Shown here: positions 41,312 to 49,729 of the stretch, one piece after another
How the letters are laid out: every line of letters starts with the position of its first letter
How positions within the stretch are numbered: the first letter of the stretch is position 1
Assembly (NCBI RefSeq): GCF_015476545.1
Contig: NZ_JADMKV010000022.1
Coordinates: 1 to 64,000 of the forward strand
Length of the DNA: 64,000 nt
Direction of reading: 5' to 3'
From: Methylobacter sp. BlB1
Lineage (GTDB): Bacteria > Pseudomonadota > Gammaproteobacteria > Methylococcales > Methylomonadaceae
Made by a program: the position numbers and the translations under genes
Notes under the pieces: generated by a model
The model's input: the letters and a program-made list of their open reading frames with translations, nothing else
Database searches by the model: none
What the model was told of the DNA's origin: nothing

Positions 41312-42151
41312 TTATTTTGCCATATTGATGCTTTGTAAAACATAATCAAGAGTAATTTCCAGATTACTTTCTCCGGCCGATGTTCCATCGCAAGTTGTAG
41401 TAGGTTTAGCCTCCCTGACTTTCCACTCCTCGACATTATTCGGATTTTTTTCCATCACGACATTGTAATGTCCGGCGAAGATTGTCTGTTGTACGTCGAC
41501 GCAAGGAATCACCAACAGGCTATCGTCAAAACTAACCCTCACTTTCTTGCTCACTTTCTTGCGCAGGTCATAATCTATCGTGACTTCCAATGTTTTGCCA
41601 GTTCCATCCTCGCCTTTGAACACCGAAACGCTCGGCATGCCGATGGCGGCCAGCACATCGTCGGTATCGATATCATCATCAAACGGATTTTCACAGATCG
41701 GATCCGTTGTGCGTTCAGCGCGTTTAAGCTTCCAGTCAAAGCCGCTGCCGTCGCCGGCCAAGCTCATCAATACGTTGTAACGTCCATCGAATGGAGAATT
41801 TCTCACATCAACACAAGGTATGACCAATAATTTATCACTGAAACCGGCTACAACTTTTTTCCTGGGATCGATGTCGCCTGATGCGCCGTTTGTACCTGAC
41901 GTGCCATTCGTACCTGACAGGCCGCTTGTACCTGATGTACCGCTTGTACCTGATGTGCCATTTGTACCTGATAGGCCGCTTGTGCCTGATGTACCATTTG
42001 TACCCGATGCGCCATCTGTACCCGATGTGCCGTTTGTACCCGATGCGCTCGATGAACTGATTCCATCATCAGGCACATCCTTCGCAAATAAAGGTGTAGT
42101 TGCGGCTAAAGAACCGGCTATTAGTATCGCTATATTGCTGCTTATTTTCAT
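41312..42151 (-). CDS. Exported collagen-like Gly-Thr-Ser repeat protein
   Basis: A 279-residue protein starts at ATG 42151 behind a strong GAGGAGG site. It has a signal peptide (MKISSNIAILIAGSLAATTP, cleavage near A23). Residues 38-91 are 18 uninterrupted Gly-X-Y triplets in which X is Thr (14), Ala (2) or Leu (2) and Y is Ser (12), Asn (5) or Asp (1); no proline. Two copies of a domain of about 60 residues follow (about 97-155 and 200-256), sharing LLVIPCVDV, a GRYNV/GHYNV strand and a cysteine pair each (C113/C153 and C217/C254). I do not recognise the domain. The gene directly precedes a TibC-like heptosyltransferase, suggesting that the Thr/Ser tract is O-glycosylated. Confidence 0.8.
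   Translation of the reverse strand: MKISSNIAILIAGSLAATTPLFAKDVPDDGISSSSASGTNGTSGTDGASGTNGTSGTSGLSGTNGTSGTSGTSGTSGLSGTNGTSGTNGASGDIDPRKKVVAGFSDKLLVIPCVDVRNSPFDGRYNVLMSLAGDGSGFDWKLKRAERTTDPICENPFDDDIDTDDVLAAIGMPSVSVFKGEDGTGKTLEVTIDYDLRKKVSKKVRVSFDDSLLVIPCVDVQQTIFAGHYNVVMEKNPNNVEEWKVREAKPTTTCDGTSAGESNLEITLDYVLQSINMAK
41882..42043. repeat. Nine 18-bp tandem units encoding SGT-x-G-x hexapeptides
   Basis: The array encodes residues 37-90 as nine hexapeptides of form SGT(N/S/D)G(T/A/L). Copies differ at synonymous and non-synonymous positions, so the array is not newly expanded, but repeat-number change by slippage would keep the reading frame and the Gly periodicity. Confidence 0.85.
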
Positions 42152-42444
42152 AAATGCCTCCTCATAAAAGATAAATTTCGAGTTAAGAATCACTTAATTG
42201 GAGTTTTTGTCAGTTCAAATACTCAATAGTTGATCCCTTGAAAACACTAAAGGTTCAATTTGATGTCGAGTTAAATTAAATAGTGACTTTTTGAGAGTGT
42301 GTTGCGAACTTCTGAAAAATGCCGGTAAGAAATTCCGATCCGAGATAGATTATGCGCCAACTGTACGGATTCTCGACTGAAAGCCATTGAACAACCATCC
42401 GATCGCATAGTCGAAAATTTTATTTCCGGAAAGGTGTGTCAATC
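42152..42444. other. Divergent promoter region
   Basis: This gap of 293 bases separates the start codons of the collagen-like gene (minus) and the DUF4124-like gene (plus). It is AT-rich, with no convincing coding frame. Both promoters should lie here; no clear -35/-10 pair could be assigned on either strand. Confidence 0.5.
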
Positions 42445-43035
42445 ATGTTCGCACATGGCTTTAAATGGCACTTCATTCGTGGCCTAAGCGTTCTTCTCGT
42501 TGCCTTGTGCCTGCCTTTGACAGTCTCTTACGGACAAGGCGAAGAGCTTGTCGAGCCGCCTCCAACCCCCTCAGCCAACCAGGATGGCACCAGCTGGCCA
42601 TCGGCAGAGCAGGCGCGCGTTGCTGAAAGTACTTTCGCTGTTCAACTTGCTGAAGCGTTAAAGCTTGGTCCCATTTCTAGCGGAACAAATGCCGAAGAAC
42701 TGTTGAGCAACCTGGGCATAAAACCTTCAAATGGGTGGGTTTCGGAGCGCCCGATTACTCCGGTCGCGCTAAATGATATCGAGAAGGGAATTTCCGCCGC
42801 GAGCGATCAAAAGAAAATCGCTCTCAAAAAGGATCAGGCGCTGAAGCTTTTCGGTGATATCAAGGCCAAGCTTGGATTAAATGTCAATCCAAGCCTGGAA
42901 ACTCTTGTTGACCAGACACCAGGCAATAGAGTGATCTACCGCTATACCGATGCAGAAGGCGTGATTCACTTTACCGATGTATATGATTCCATACCGGAAG
43001 AATACCGGAAGAATGTAACAAAGAACTCTGAATGA
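42445..43035 (+). CDS. Exported protein with DUF4124-like C-terminus
   Basis: The protein of about 196 residues has a signal peptide (FIRGLSVLLVALCLPLTVSYG). A Pro-rich linker and a helical middle follow, and the C-terminal segment VIYRYTDAEGVIHFTDVYDSIPEEYR resembles the DUF4124 strand-turn-strand. ATG 42445 has an AAGG site ten bases upstream; the GTG at 42436 is too close to it. Function unknown. Confidence 0.7.
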   Translation: MFAHGFKWHFIRGLSVLLVALCLPLTVSYGQGEELVEPPPTPSANQDGTSWPSAEQARVAESTFAVQLAEALKLGPISSGTNAEELLSNLGIKPSNGWVSERPITPVALNDIEKGISAASDQKKIALKKDQALKLFGDIKAKLGLNVNPSLETLVDQTPGNRVIYRYTDAEGVIHFTDVYDSIPEEYRKNVTKNSE

Positions 43036-43123
43036 GCTCTCTATGGACGCAGGCGGCAGCGCAGCAAGAACACCCGAACCTCATTTTAATTCAGTAAATA
43101 CTTGCCTGCAAAGAGAGGCAATT

Positions 43124-43468
43124 ATGAAAAAGCGAGTTATATCTTCGTTGGCCATAATTGGGCTTGCCTTTATGATTCAAAGCTGCGCTTTCTATGCTCA
43201 ACCTTATGGGCAGGTAGGATTTTACGGCGGAGATGGCCCTTATTACGGTTTTGGCTTGGGCTTAGGGTCTTATAGCTATTACCCTTACCGCTCGTATGGT
43301 TATTATGGGTATCGCCCTTATGGCTATCGTCCTTATTATTATGGCCACAAGCCTTATCGATACTATCAATATGGCCCCAGAAATTACGGTTGGGGAAGCC
43401 CCAACAGAGGCAGCGGCCGCAGCAGAGGATTCAGCGGCGGGGGCTTTGGCGGCCTAAGGCGGCGCTGA
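43124..43468 (+). CDS. Tyr/Gly-rich lipoprotein
   Basis: The 114-residue product starts at ATG 43124 (AGAGAGG upstream) and has a signal sequence ending at C21 (IQSC). A region dominated by Tyr, Gly, Pro and Arg follows (YGYRPYGYRPYYYGHKPYRY), with a Gly/Ser/Arg-rich end. The composition suggests an extended surface-associated, low-complexity protein. The N-terminally longer frame from 43043 lacks a signal and is not preferred. Confidence 0.65.
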   Translation: MKKRVISSLAIIGLAFMIQSCAFYAQPYGQVGFYGGDGPYYGFGLGLGSYSYYPYRSYGYYGYRPYGYRPYYYGHKPYRYYQYGPRNYGWGSPNRGSGRSRGFSGGGFGGLRRR

Positions 43469-43606
43469 TATTAAGATCAATGTGCAAACACATGCCTAAT
43501 ACGATGGATCTAATTTAATTAATCCCATGCTCAAAATATACGCTTCTCAAGTAAGGAAGTGCCCATTCCCTGGAAAAAGATCGTTCCTTAACGGAGGGAT
43601 TAAAAA

Positions 43607-43900
43607 ATGTTGCGGACTTTAAAATCCTTAATGTTCATCTTTATACTCAATTCATGCTCGACAATGCCGACAGGCCCCAGCGTATTGGTGCTGCCAGGCG
43701 ACGACAAAGACTTTAACCAATTCCATGCTGATGATGTGGCGTGCAGGCAGTACGCCAACGAACTGATCACGGCGCCGCAAAAAGAACCCGACTCTAAAGA
43801 GGAAGGCCAGCAAGGTTATGACATCGGCTATATCCAGTGCATGTATGGCAAAGGACATCAAGTTCCGTTGCCGGAAGAAATAGTATACGAGACCTTGTAG
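43607..43900 (+). CDS. Small lipoprotein, glycine-zipper family without the zipper
   Basis: The 97-residue product has a lipobox (LNSC, C17) followed by the conserved MPTGPSVLVLPG segment and ends with YDIGYIQCMYGKGHQVP. These two motifs are typical of a family of glycine-zipper lipoproteins, in which an Ala/Gly-rich membrane-inserting segment lies between them. Here a short charged linker (KEPDSKEEGQQG) replaces it. A GGAGGG-type ribosome site precedes ATG 43607. Confidence 0.65.
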   Translation: MLRTLKSLMFIFILNSCSTMPTGPSVLVLPGDDKDFNQFHADDVACRQYANELITAPQKEPDSKEEGQQGYDIGYIQCMYGKGHQVPLPEEIVYETL

Positions 43901-43910
43901 GAATGCATAC

Positions 43911-43928
43911 GCCTCCAGCGTCGGAGGC
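43911..43928. terminator. Stem-loop between convergent genes
   Basis: GCCTCC (43911-43916) pairs with GGAGGC (43923-43928). It lies ten bases after the stop of the small lipoprotein gene and before the stop of the convergent zinc-ribbon gene. The T-run is 12 bases away, so termination is probable but not assured. Confidence 0.35.
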
Positions 43929-43946
43929 GCCTCCACAAAAGTATTT

Positions 43947-44333
43947 TTATTGATTCTGTACCAATAAATGATCAGTGAACGCGTTCAATTGCTGCAACAA
44001 TTGACTGTGGGGAAACAAATTGCGCACACTGTAGAGCCGTTGTTTCGCAGACAGCAGCTGTTTTTGCGCCAGCAACGCCAAAATTTCCCGGCATTGCTGG
44101 CGAATCAAGAAATCACGGAAGACAAGCGCCAGCCCGTTTTTTTTAAAGCGCAGCGAAAGCGTCAGAGCGCTGGCGCTTTGCCCGGCTTCATTATCCTGCC
44201 AGTACCGTATCGCTTTGGACAGCCAGAACCGGGCGGATTGCTCGGCCGCTATCATGTTGTCTAAATCAGCCTGACACCGGGGACATTGCGCCGCGCCGCC
44301 CAGGCGGGCATTGCAGCATGGGCAGCGTTCCAT
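43947..44333 (-). CDS. Zinc-ribbon protein of the accessory Hsp70 operon
   Basis: The 128-residue protein opens with a zinc ribbon (MERCPCCNARLGGAAQCPRC; C4, C7, C17, C20). A Leu/Gln/Arg-rich helical region follows. Its ATG shares the A of the DnaK-like stop codon (TAATG), so translation is coupled. A ribbon followed by helices could act as a substrate-recognition or J-protein-assisting part of this chaperone system; this is inference from position. Confidence 0.75.
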   Translation of the reverse strand: MERCPCCNARLGGAAQCPRCQADLDNMIAAEQSARFWLSKAIRYWQDNEAGQSASALTLSLRFKKNGLALVFRDFLIRQQCREILALLAQKQLLSAKQRLYSVRNLFPHSQLLQQLNAFTDHLLVQNQ

Positions 44334-46093
44334 TAGGATTCCAGATAGTAGATAATGTCGTTCAATTGATCGACCGGCTCTTTCAGGCCTTCGATATCCT
44401 TGGCTTTGATGCACGCCGTTATGGTGCCGATCAAATCGACCATGTCTTCTTTGTCCGTCTCGGAGACACGCTCAAACAAGCTTTCGGCTTTTGCCATCAC
44501 GCTACGCGCGGCTTCGATTTCCGGCGCGGCCGGCTCTTCGAAAGGTGCCGGTTCGCCCAACTCATCAGGATTGTGTTCCAATTGCCCGAATAACGACGTG
44601 ATGCGCTGCTTGGCGGTATCGAGCGTTGTGCTTTCAAAACGCGACAGGGCATTTTTAATGACGATTGATTTTTCCAGACCGGTAGCTTTTTCCTGTGCCG
44701 AAACGTGCAAAATGCCGTTGAGGTCCAGAGCCAGCGTCAGCGTTATCACGTTGCCGGCTGCCACATTTTGCAGGCCTTCAACCCGAAACTCGCCTATGAG
44801 GGTATTATTTAAGGCATCGGGATATTCGCCTTGATAAATGGCGACTTCAACGAATTCCTGACCATCATAATTGGTCATGAAGGCCTCGGTTTTGCGGTTC
44901 GGCAACACGCTGTTCTTATGAATGACCGGCACGAACATGAAAGGGTAAAACTCGCCGTTCAACGTGCCTATGGCGCTGGTGCCGTAGGTGTACGGAGTCA
45001 CGTCGACCAGCACCGTATCCACTTGCTCGCCGCTGATCATGGCCGCCTGAATGGCTGCGCCCATGGCCACACATAAATCAGGGTCGACTTCGCCGTGGGG
45101 TTCGAAACCGAACTCACTGAACAGGCGCTCCCGTACACAAGGGGTACGGGTGGAGCCTCCGACCAGAATGACTTCATCGATATCCGATGCGGTCAGTTTT
45201 GCCCCTTTCAGAGCGATGTGCACGGCATCCAGGGTAGAATTGATATAGTCCTCGATCATAGCCTCGTATTCCATCCGAGACAACTCAACCGACAAATGGA
45301 CCGGCGATCCCTCATGTTCCAGCAGATACTCTTCCTCAATCTGTGCATATGGCTGATCGGAAAGCAGGATTTTTGCATTTTCCGCAGCCCGGGCGATGCG
45401 CGCCATGGCTTTGCTGTGGTCGCGGGCATCCACATGGCTGGTTTTCTGCAGATGCTTAAGCAGATGTTCTATGATTTTCTGATCAAAGTCATCGCCGCCC
45501 AGGTGATTGTCGCCATGGCTGGACAGCACTTCGACGACGCCGGACTGAATGTTGACCACGGACACATCAAACGTGCCGCCGCCCAGGTCATACACCAGCA
45601 TGCGCTTGGCTTCGGACTGGCTGGCGCCGTAAGCCAGCGCCGCCGCAGTGGGCTCGTTAATCATGCGCACGACTTCCAGCCCGGCAATTTCGCCGGCCTC
45701 GCGCGTGGCTTGCCGCTGGGCATCGGAAAAATAAGCCGGCACGGTGATAACGGCCTTGCCGACCGGTTGCCCGAGGTGCTTTTCGGCAATGGCTTTCAGG
45801 CGTTTCAGAATGATCGCGGAAATTTCCTGCGGCGCATAGGGCTGGCCCGCCAGTGGCACCTGGATGTCTTGCCCCATCAGGCGCTTGATGGATTTGACAG
45901 TGCGTTCCGGGTAAACCAGATATTGGTTCTTCGCCGTTTCACCGACCAGAATGTTGCCGTGGTCATCGATGCCGACAAACGAAGGCAGGATTGTTTTGCC
46001 GTCGCCGGCGATAACCCTGACCTTCCCCTGCTCGACAACCGCGACTTCCGAATTGGTAGTGCCTAAATCGATGCCAATGATGATGTCTTTCAT
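44333..46093 (-). CDS. DnaK-like Hsp70 chaperone (accessory)
   Basis: The 586-residue Hsp70 has the nucleotide-binding motifs IGIDLGTTNS, VYDLGGGTFDVSV and EVILVGGSTRTP, the linker region VLVDVTPYTYG, and a substrate-binding domain (KNSVLPNRKTEAF through EKATGLEKSI). It is shorter than housekeeping DnaK, with a reduced helical lid and no EEVD-like end. It sits in an operon with its own GrpE-like and J-like genes, so it is a dedicated second system. Confidence 0.92.
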   Translation of the reverse strand: MKDIIIGIDLGTTNSEVAVVEQGKVRVIAGDGKTILPSFVGIDDHGNILVGETAKNQYLVYPERTVKSIKRLMGQDIQVPLAGQPYAPQEISAIILKRLKAIAEKHLGQPVGKAVITVPAYFSDAQRQATREAGEIAGLEVVRMINEPTAAALAYGASQSEAKRMLVYDLGGGTFDVSVVNIQSGVVEVLSSHGDNHLGGDDFDQKIIEHLLKHLQKTSHVDARDHSKAMARIARAAENAKILLSDQPYAQIEEEYLLEHEGSPVHLSVELSRMEYEAMIEDYINSTLDAVHIALKGAKLTASDIDEVILVGGSTRTPCVRERLFSEFGFEPHGEVDPDLCVAMGAAIQAAMISGEQVDTVLVDVTPYTYGTSAIGTLNGEFYPFMFVPVIHKNSVLPNRKTEAFMTNYDGQEFVEVAIYQGEYPDALNNTLIGEFRVEGLQNVAAGNVITLTLALDLNGILHVSAQEKATGLEKSIVIKNALSRFESTTLDTAKQRITSLFGQLEHNPDELGEPAPFEEPAAPEIEAARSVMAKAESLFERVSETDKEDMVDLIGTITACIKAKDIEGLKEPVDQLNDIIYYLES

Positions 46094-46102
46094 AAGTGTT
46101 CC

Positions 46103-46759
46103 CTAGCGTTGATTTTTATTGACTTTAACTTCCGCCAGCCGCAGAACCTGATCCTGGAGCAGAAAACCTTTCCGCAGTTCCTCCAGCACGATGCCGTTTT
46201 CGAGCTTTGGGTCATAGCCTGTTTCAAGCGCACTCATGGTAACAGGATCGAATAACTGACCAACACAATCTATCGGCCGAACCTGATACTGTTGCAGAAG
46301 CTGCTCGAAACGCCTGACCGTCATCGCCTGCCCTTCCTTAAAGTGCTTGATGAACCGTACGTCCTGGTCTCTGGAATGTTTGAACAGCGACGAGACCGGC
46401 CTGTAGTTTTGCAAGGCTTCCAGCCCTGCGGCCAGCCGATCATAGATTTCAACAATATCCAGCAGCACGGTGCGCATGATTTGACGCTGTTGTTGCTCCA
46501 TTCGTTCGGCATGCACGGCAAGTTCCGCCGCCAGGGCTTTATTATCCTCCTGCACAGTGGCCAGCGCCGAGCTGAGCGTATCCAGCGCACTTTTAAACTG
46601 CCTGGATTCGGCCTTGACTTCCGCTTTCAAGCCCGCCATTTCGCTCAGCAAGGTGTGCAGGTCGGGTTGCTCCTGTGTGGTGAACGGTTCAAGCCGACTC
46701 TGCTCCAGATAATTGCGGAAGTCTTCGAGTAATTCGTTTTTCTGTACGTCGGTGGTCAT
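46103..46759 (-). CDS. GrpE-like nucleotide exchange factor
   Basis: The 218-residue protein has a long N-terminal coiled coil (about residues 40-100) and a C-terminal GrpE beta domain (GQLFDPVTMSALETGYDPKLENGIVLEELRKGF in outline, around 165-200). It differs from canonical GrpE in its extended N-terminus. It overlaps the J-like gene upstream by 4 bases and is 9 bases from the DnaK-like start. Confidence 0.85.
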   Translation of the reverse strand: MTTDVQKNELLEDFRNYLEQSRLEPFTTQEQPDLHTLLSEMAGLKAEVKAESRQFKSALDTLSSALATVQEDNKALAAELAVHAERMEQQQRQIMRTVLLDIVEIYDRLAAGLEALQNYRPVSSLFKHSRDQDVRFIKHFKEGQAMTVRRFEQLLQQYQVRPIDCVGQLFDPVTMSALETGYDPKLENGIVLEELRKGFLLQDQVLRLAEVKVNKNQR

Positions 46760-47094
46760 GATTTTCCGGCATGAAGTTTGGCGTCAAGGCGATTTGTCTC
46801 ATCAAGACCCGCGCGCAACAGTTGTTTAAAGTGTTCCGGCCTAACCTGCGGGGCTTGCGTTACGTGCAGGGCTTGATCGAGCAATTCATCGAAGTCAGCG
46901 GTCGGGACACTGAACAAGGTATGGCTCAGCCGGCTTTTGTGGTCCTTTATCGACAGATAAGCGTTATGTATCAGCTGGAACCGTTCCTGATCGCGATCAG
47001 GCGGATTGTCCTTAACTTTCTCTAAATAAGCCTGCTTGATTGCAGCATCGGTTGCTTCGGGCTCAACGGCCAACAGCTCGTAAGGAGTCTTCAT
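46756..47094 (-). CDS. Degenerate J-domain protein (PPD in place of HPD)
   Basis: The 112-residue product begins with a J domain (YELLAVEPEATDAAIKQAYL, then the loop DNPPDRD). The universal His-Pro-Asp is Pro31-Pro32-Asp33, so the His is lost while the remaining J-domain pattern (FQLIHNAYLSIKD) is kept. HPD His is normally required to stimulate Hsp70 ATPase. The remaining 50 residues are helical. It overlaps both neighbours by 4 bases. Confidence 0.82.
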   Translation of the reverse strand: MKTPYELLAVEPEATDAAIKQAYLEKVKDNPPDRDQERFQLIHNAYLSIKDHKSRLSHTLFSVPTADFDELLDQALHVTQAPQVRPEHFKQLLRAGLDETNRLDAKLHAGKS

Positions 47095-49601
47095 AATAAT
47101 TTACCGAGATTAAAAAGAGAAAAGCCGGATTTTTTGCTTACATTGAAGCACGCCAGAACATCCTCTACGCTGACATTGATGGCGATGCCTAAAGCATCTG
47201 CCGCTTTCACTACCATCAGCGCCGTGAATAGATCAGGATTTATCATGATAGCTTGCAGAACTTTGTCGCCATTCGCGCTATTCAGCTCTTGAACAAGCCG
47301 TTCCGGCGATGTTTTCTTGGATAAGGATGCCAGCTTTTTATTGAGCTTGTGGAATGTCTCGTAAGACAAATGGCCGAAAAGCTTATCAAACGGATCTTCC
47401 GGATTATTCTGTTCAGCCGAAGAAAACAGATTGTCGAGAAAGCGCATCGCTTTCACCGGATGCGCTTGGCGATAGCCGTCCAGGTAATGGCCGATCAGCA
47501 TTGCGGCGCGATGATCCTTCTCCAGCCTGGCTTTTTCGCGATTGTCCTCCAGGCGCAATCGGTCAATAAAGGAGCAGCGCTCGGGGTCACCGTCGGTCTC
47601 GGAATAAATCCCGTAATAGATCCAGACAGGCTTTTGCCAGCTGGACTGCGCCCGTTTCGAGCAATGGCGCAACAGTTCGAAGTGCTTGATGCCGCCCAGC
47701 GTCTCGCATAACGCCAGCAGCAGGTTTTCAGCATAATCCTGCTGCTGCAGCGATTTTTTCAGGGCGGCCTTGATTTTCTCCAGCGCCTTGTGCAGTTGCT
47801 CCTGAGTGCCGGATTCCTGATCGTACCGCTTTAGCCGCTCGACCAATCGGGCCAGTTCCTGCGCCGACAGCACATGATCTTTTGCAGGCGGCAACTCCCG
47901 CAGAAGCGTCGCAACAGGCAGGCCCGTTAAAAGCGCTTCCATGGCGGCCTGAAAATGCATATTGACCGGGTCCGTATTGAGCTGACTCAAAGCCTCGGTT
48001 ATATGTTGCAAGCCCTGTCTTTTATCCTGGCTCGCAAAAACCAAAAGCCCCCGCATGAGCTGAGCCTGAAAGATATAACTTTTACCCAATTTCAGGCTTT
48101 CCGCTTGCTGAATTTCATTTTCAACCGACGGATATGCCCTGCTTTGCAGCAGCTTGCGCGCATGCGCCAAATGGCTTGAAAACAGCGCTTGTTTGGCAAC
48201 CGTATTAAGCGGATCAATGGCTAGTATTTTCTGCGCATATTGACCGGCTTCTTCAGGGGCCTTATCGCGCATGGCTGCCTGAAGCGCCAGAGTCAGCACG
48301 TCAAGGTCCCGCGGGAACCGGGCGAGGGCTTTGCCCAGCCATTGTTTAAAGGTGCCGGCTGTGTCCGGGAACTGACCGTAGTAGCCCAGGATCTGCAGAT
48401 AGCTGCCTTGATCGTCAGGATCATGCTCCAGGCTTTCAATCAGCAACTGGATTTTTTCCTCGGCATCTGGCTGATTTTCCGCAATATGGCGCAAAATCAA
48501 CGCTATTTTCAAGGCATTGCCGGAGCCTTCCCTTGCCAGGACTTCCATGCATTGCCGCCAATGATATTCGGCATCGTAACTGTTGTCTTCACGCTCGCAG
48601 GCCAGCGCCATTAGCCGGTTTTGTTCGAATTCACCGATCGGGCCGAAGGCGCTGTTGAAGTCCTGTTGGCCGGATGAATGCCGGACCAGCATGGCAAGAC
48701 AGAAGCGCTGCGCCAGTTCCGAACCGCAGAGCGATCGGTAGTGAAGAGCCAGATCAAATTTCATCTGGTCGGGCCAGTCATTTTTTTGCTTGCTTAACTG
48801 CCCGATAAGCTCGAACTGCTCTTGCTTCAGTCCTGCTATTTCCCCGACAAGCTCACGTTGCTGAGGATTAAGCCTTGCCATCTCCCGGGCCAGCGCCGAG
48901 CCTTTTCGGGTACAAGTCAGCAGCAGACCGGCGGCTTGCGCATAGGGAGAGTGAAGCGGGATTTTGGCCAGCGATGCCTGCGCTTCCGCAGGCGTGACGG
49001 ATACTGCAACCGCCGCTTTTAGCAATGTGCGGAAATCCCGGAATGCCGAACGATAAGGCAGCTGTTTCAGCGCTTCATCCATGCCGCTCAGGTTGTTTTC
49101 CTGATAGGCCTGCAAAGCCGTCTGCACGCTCGCTGAATGCGCGATAAAGTCGGAGTCTTGCGGCAAGACCTGCTGAAATTCAGGATGATCGGCAATAATT
49201 AACAAGCCCAGCAAGGCGGCCAGTTCGGGATAGTCTTTATCCAGTTGCCGGGCGGATAACTGCGCCAGGCATGACTGAACCCTGGCTGAGTCTTTGGTTT
49301 TAATCAGCCAGGTAATGTAGTGATCATATTTCTCGTAAGGCGGCTGGGCATATTGGCTATAGTTTTCCCACGACGCCAGCGCTTTCTTGTACAGCCCCTT
49401 TGCAGCAAACGCCAAGGCGCTTTGCAGGTAACAATAAGCCAATTGCCGACGCCACTCGCTGTTGTCGGCGCTCTGCAATAAATGCGTGTACAGCTCAATC
49501 GCTTTTTTATATTTACCCGCATTTGCCTGGGAAAGCGCCTGCTGTTCAAGGCTATCCTCGGCCATGCCGGAAACCGGCATTTGTCTGTTTTTGATTGGCA
49601 T
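47091..49601 (-). CDS. Large TPR-like helical protein of the Hsp70 operon
   Basis: The protein of about 836 residues has TPR-like helical pairs at the N-terminus (QALSQANAGKYKKAIELYTHLLQ, AAKGLYKKALASWENY) and further helical repeats throughout (for example around YLQILGYYGQFPDTAGTFKQW). It has no signal peptide or membrane helix. It is the first gene of the operon and overlaps the J-like gene by 4 bases. Possible starts include ATG 49601 and later methionines. It may bring clients to, or be a client of, the accessory Hsp70. Confidence 0.75.
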   Translation of the reverse strand: MPIKNRQMPVSGMAEDSLEQQALSQANAGKYKKAIELYTHLLQSADNSEWRRQLAYCYLQSALAFAAKGLYKKALASWENYSQYAQPPYEKYDHYITWLIKTKDSARVQSCLAQLSARQLDKDYPELAALLGLLIIADHPEFQQVLPQDSDFIAHSASVQTALQAYQENNLSGMDEALKQLPYRSAFRDFRTLLKAAVAVSVTPAEAQASLAKIPLHSPYAQAAGLLLTCTRKGSALAREMARLNPQQRELVGEIAGLKQEQFELIGQLSKQKNDWPDQMKFDLALHYRSLCGSELAQRFCLAMLVRHSSGQQDFNSAFGPIGEFEQNRLMALACEREDNSYDAEYHWRQCMEVLAREGSGNALKIALILRHIAENQPDAEEKIQLLIESLEHDPDDQGSYLQILGYYGQFPDTAGTFKQWLGKALARFPRDLDVLTLALQAAMRDKAPEEAGQYAQKILAIDPLNTVAKQALFSSHLAHARKLLQSRAYPSVENEIQQAESLKLGKSYIFQAQLMRGLLVFASQDKRQGLQHITEALSQLNTDPVNMHFQAAMEALLTGLPVATLLRELPPAKDHVLSAQELARLVERLKRYDQESGTQEQLHKALEKIKAALKKSLQQQDYAENLLLALCETLGGIKHFELLRHCSKRAQSSWQKPVWIYYGIYSETDGDPERCSFIDRLRLEDNREKARLEKDHRAAMLIGHYLDGYRQAHPVKAMRFLDNLFSSAEQNNPEDPFDKLFGHLSYETFHKLNKKLASLSKKTSPERLVQELNSANGDKVLQAIMINPDLFTALMVVKAADALGIAINVSVEDVLACFNVSKKSGFSLFNLGKLL

Positions 49602-49729
49602 GATTGTGCGTGCAGAGATTGATGAACAACGGAAATGAATTATGATAAAGCATCTTTTCAATAAACCCTGCGAAATTCTCCACCCATGCTGTTTGGCTGC
49701 GGTGAAATGTCAACAAAACCAGCTACTTG

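Noticed and set aside
41882-42043. CRISPR-like direct repeats
   Set aside because: The 18-bp units are contiguous with no spacers and encode a periodic protein tract.
41820-42167. Pro/Val repeat frame antisense to the collagen-like gene
   Set aside because: It is the reverse reading of the Gly-Thr-Ser array; no ribosome site, and the minus-strand frame has a signal peptide and strong ribosome site.
45095-46066. 323-codon open frame antisense to the DnaK-like gene
   Set aside because: It is a shadow of the Hsp70 coding sequence, as frequently seen opposite dnaK genes.
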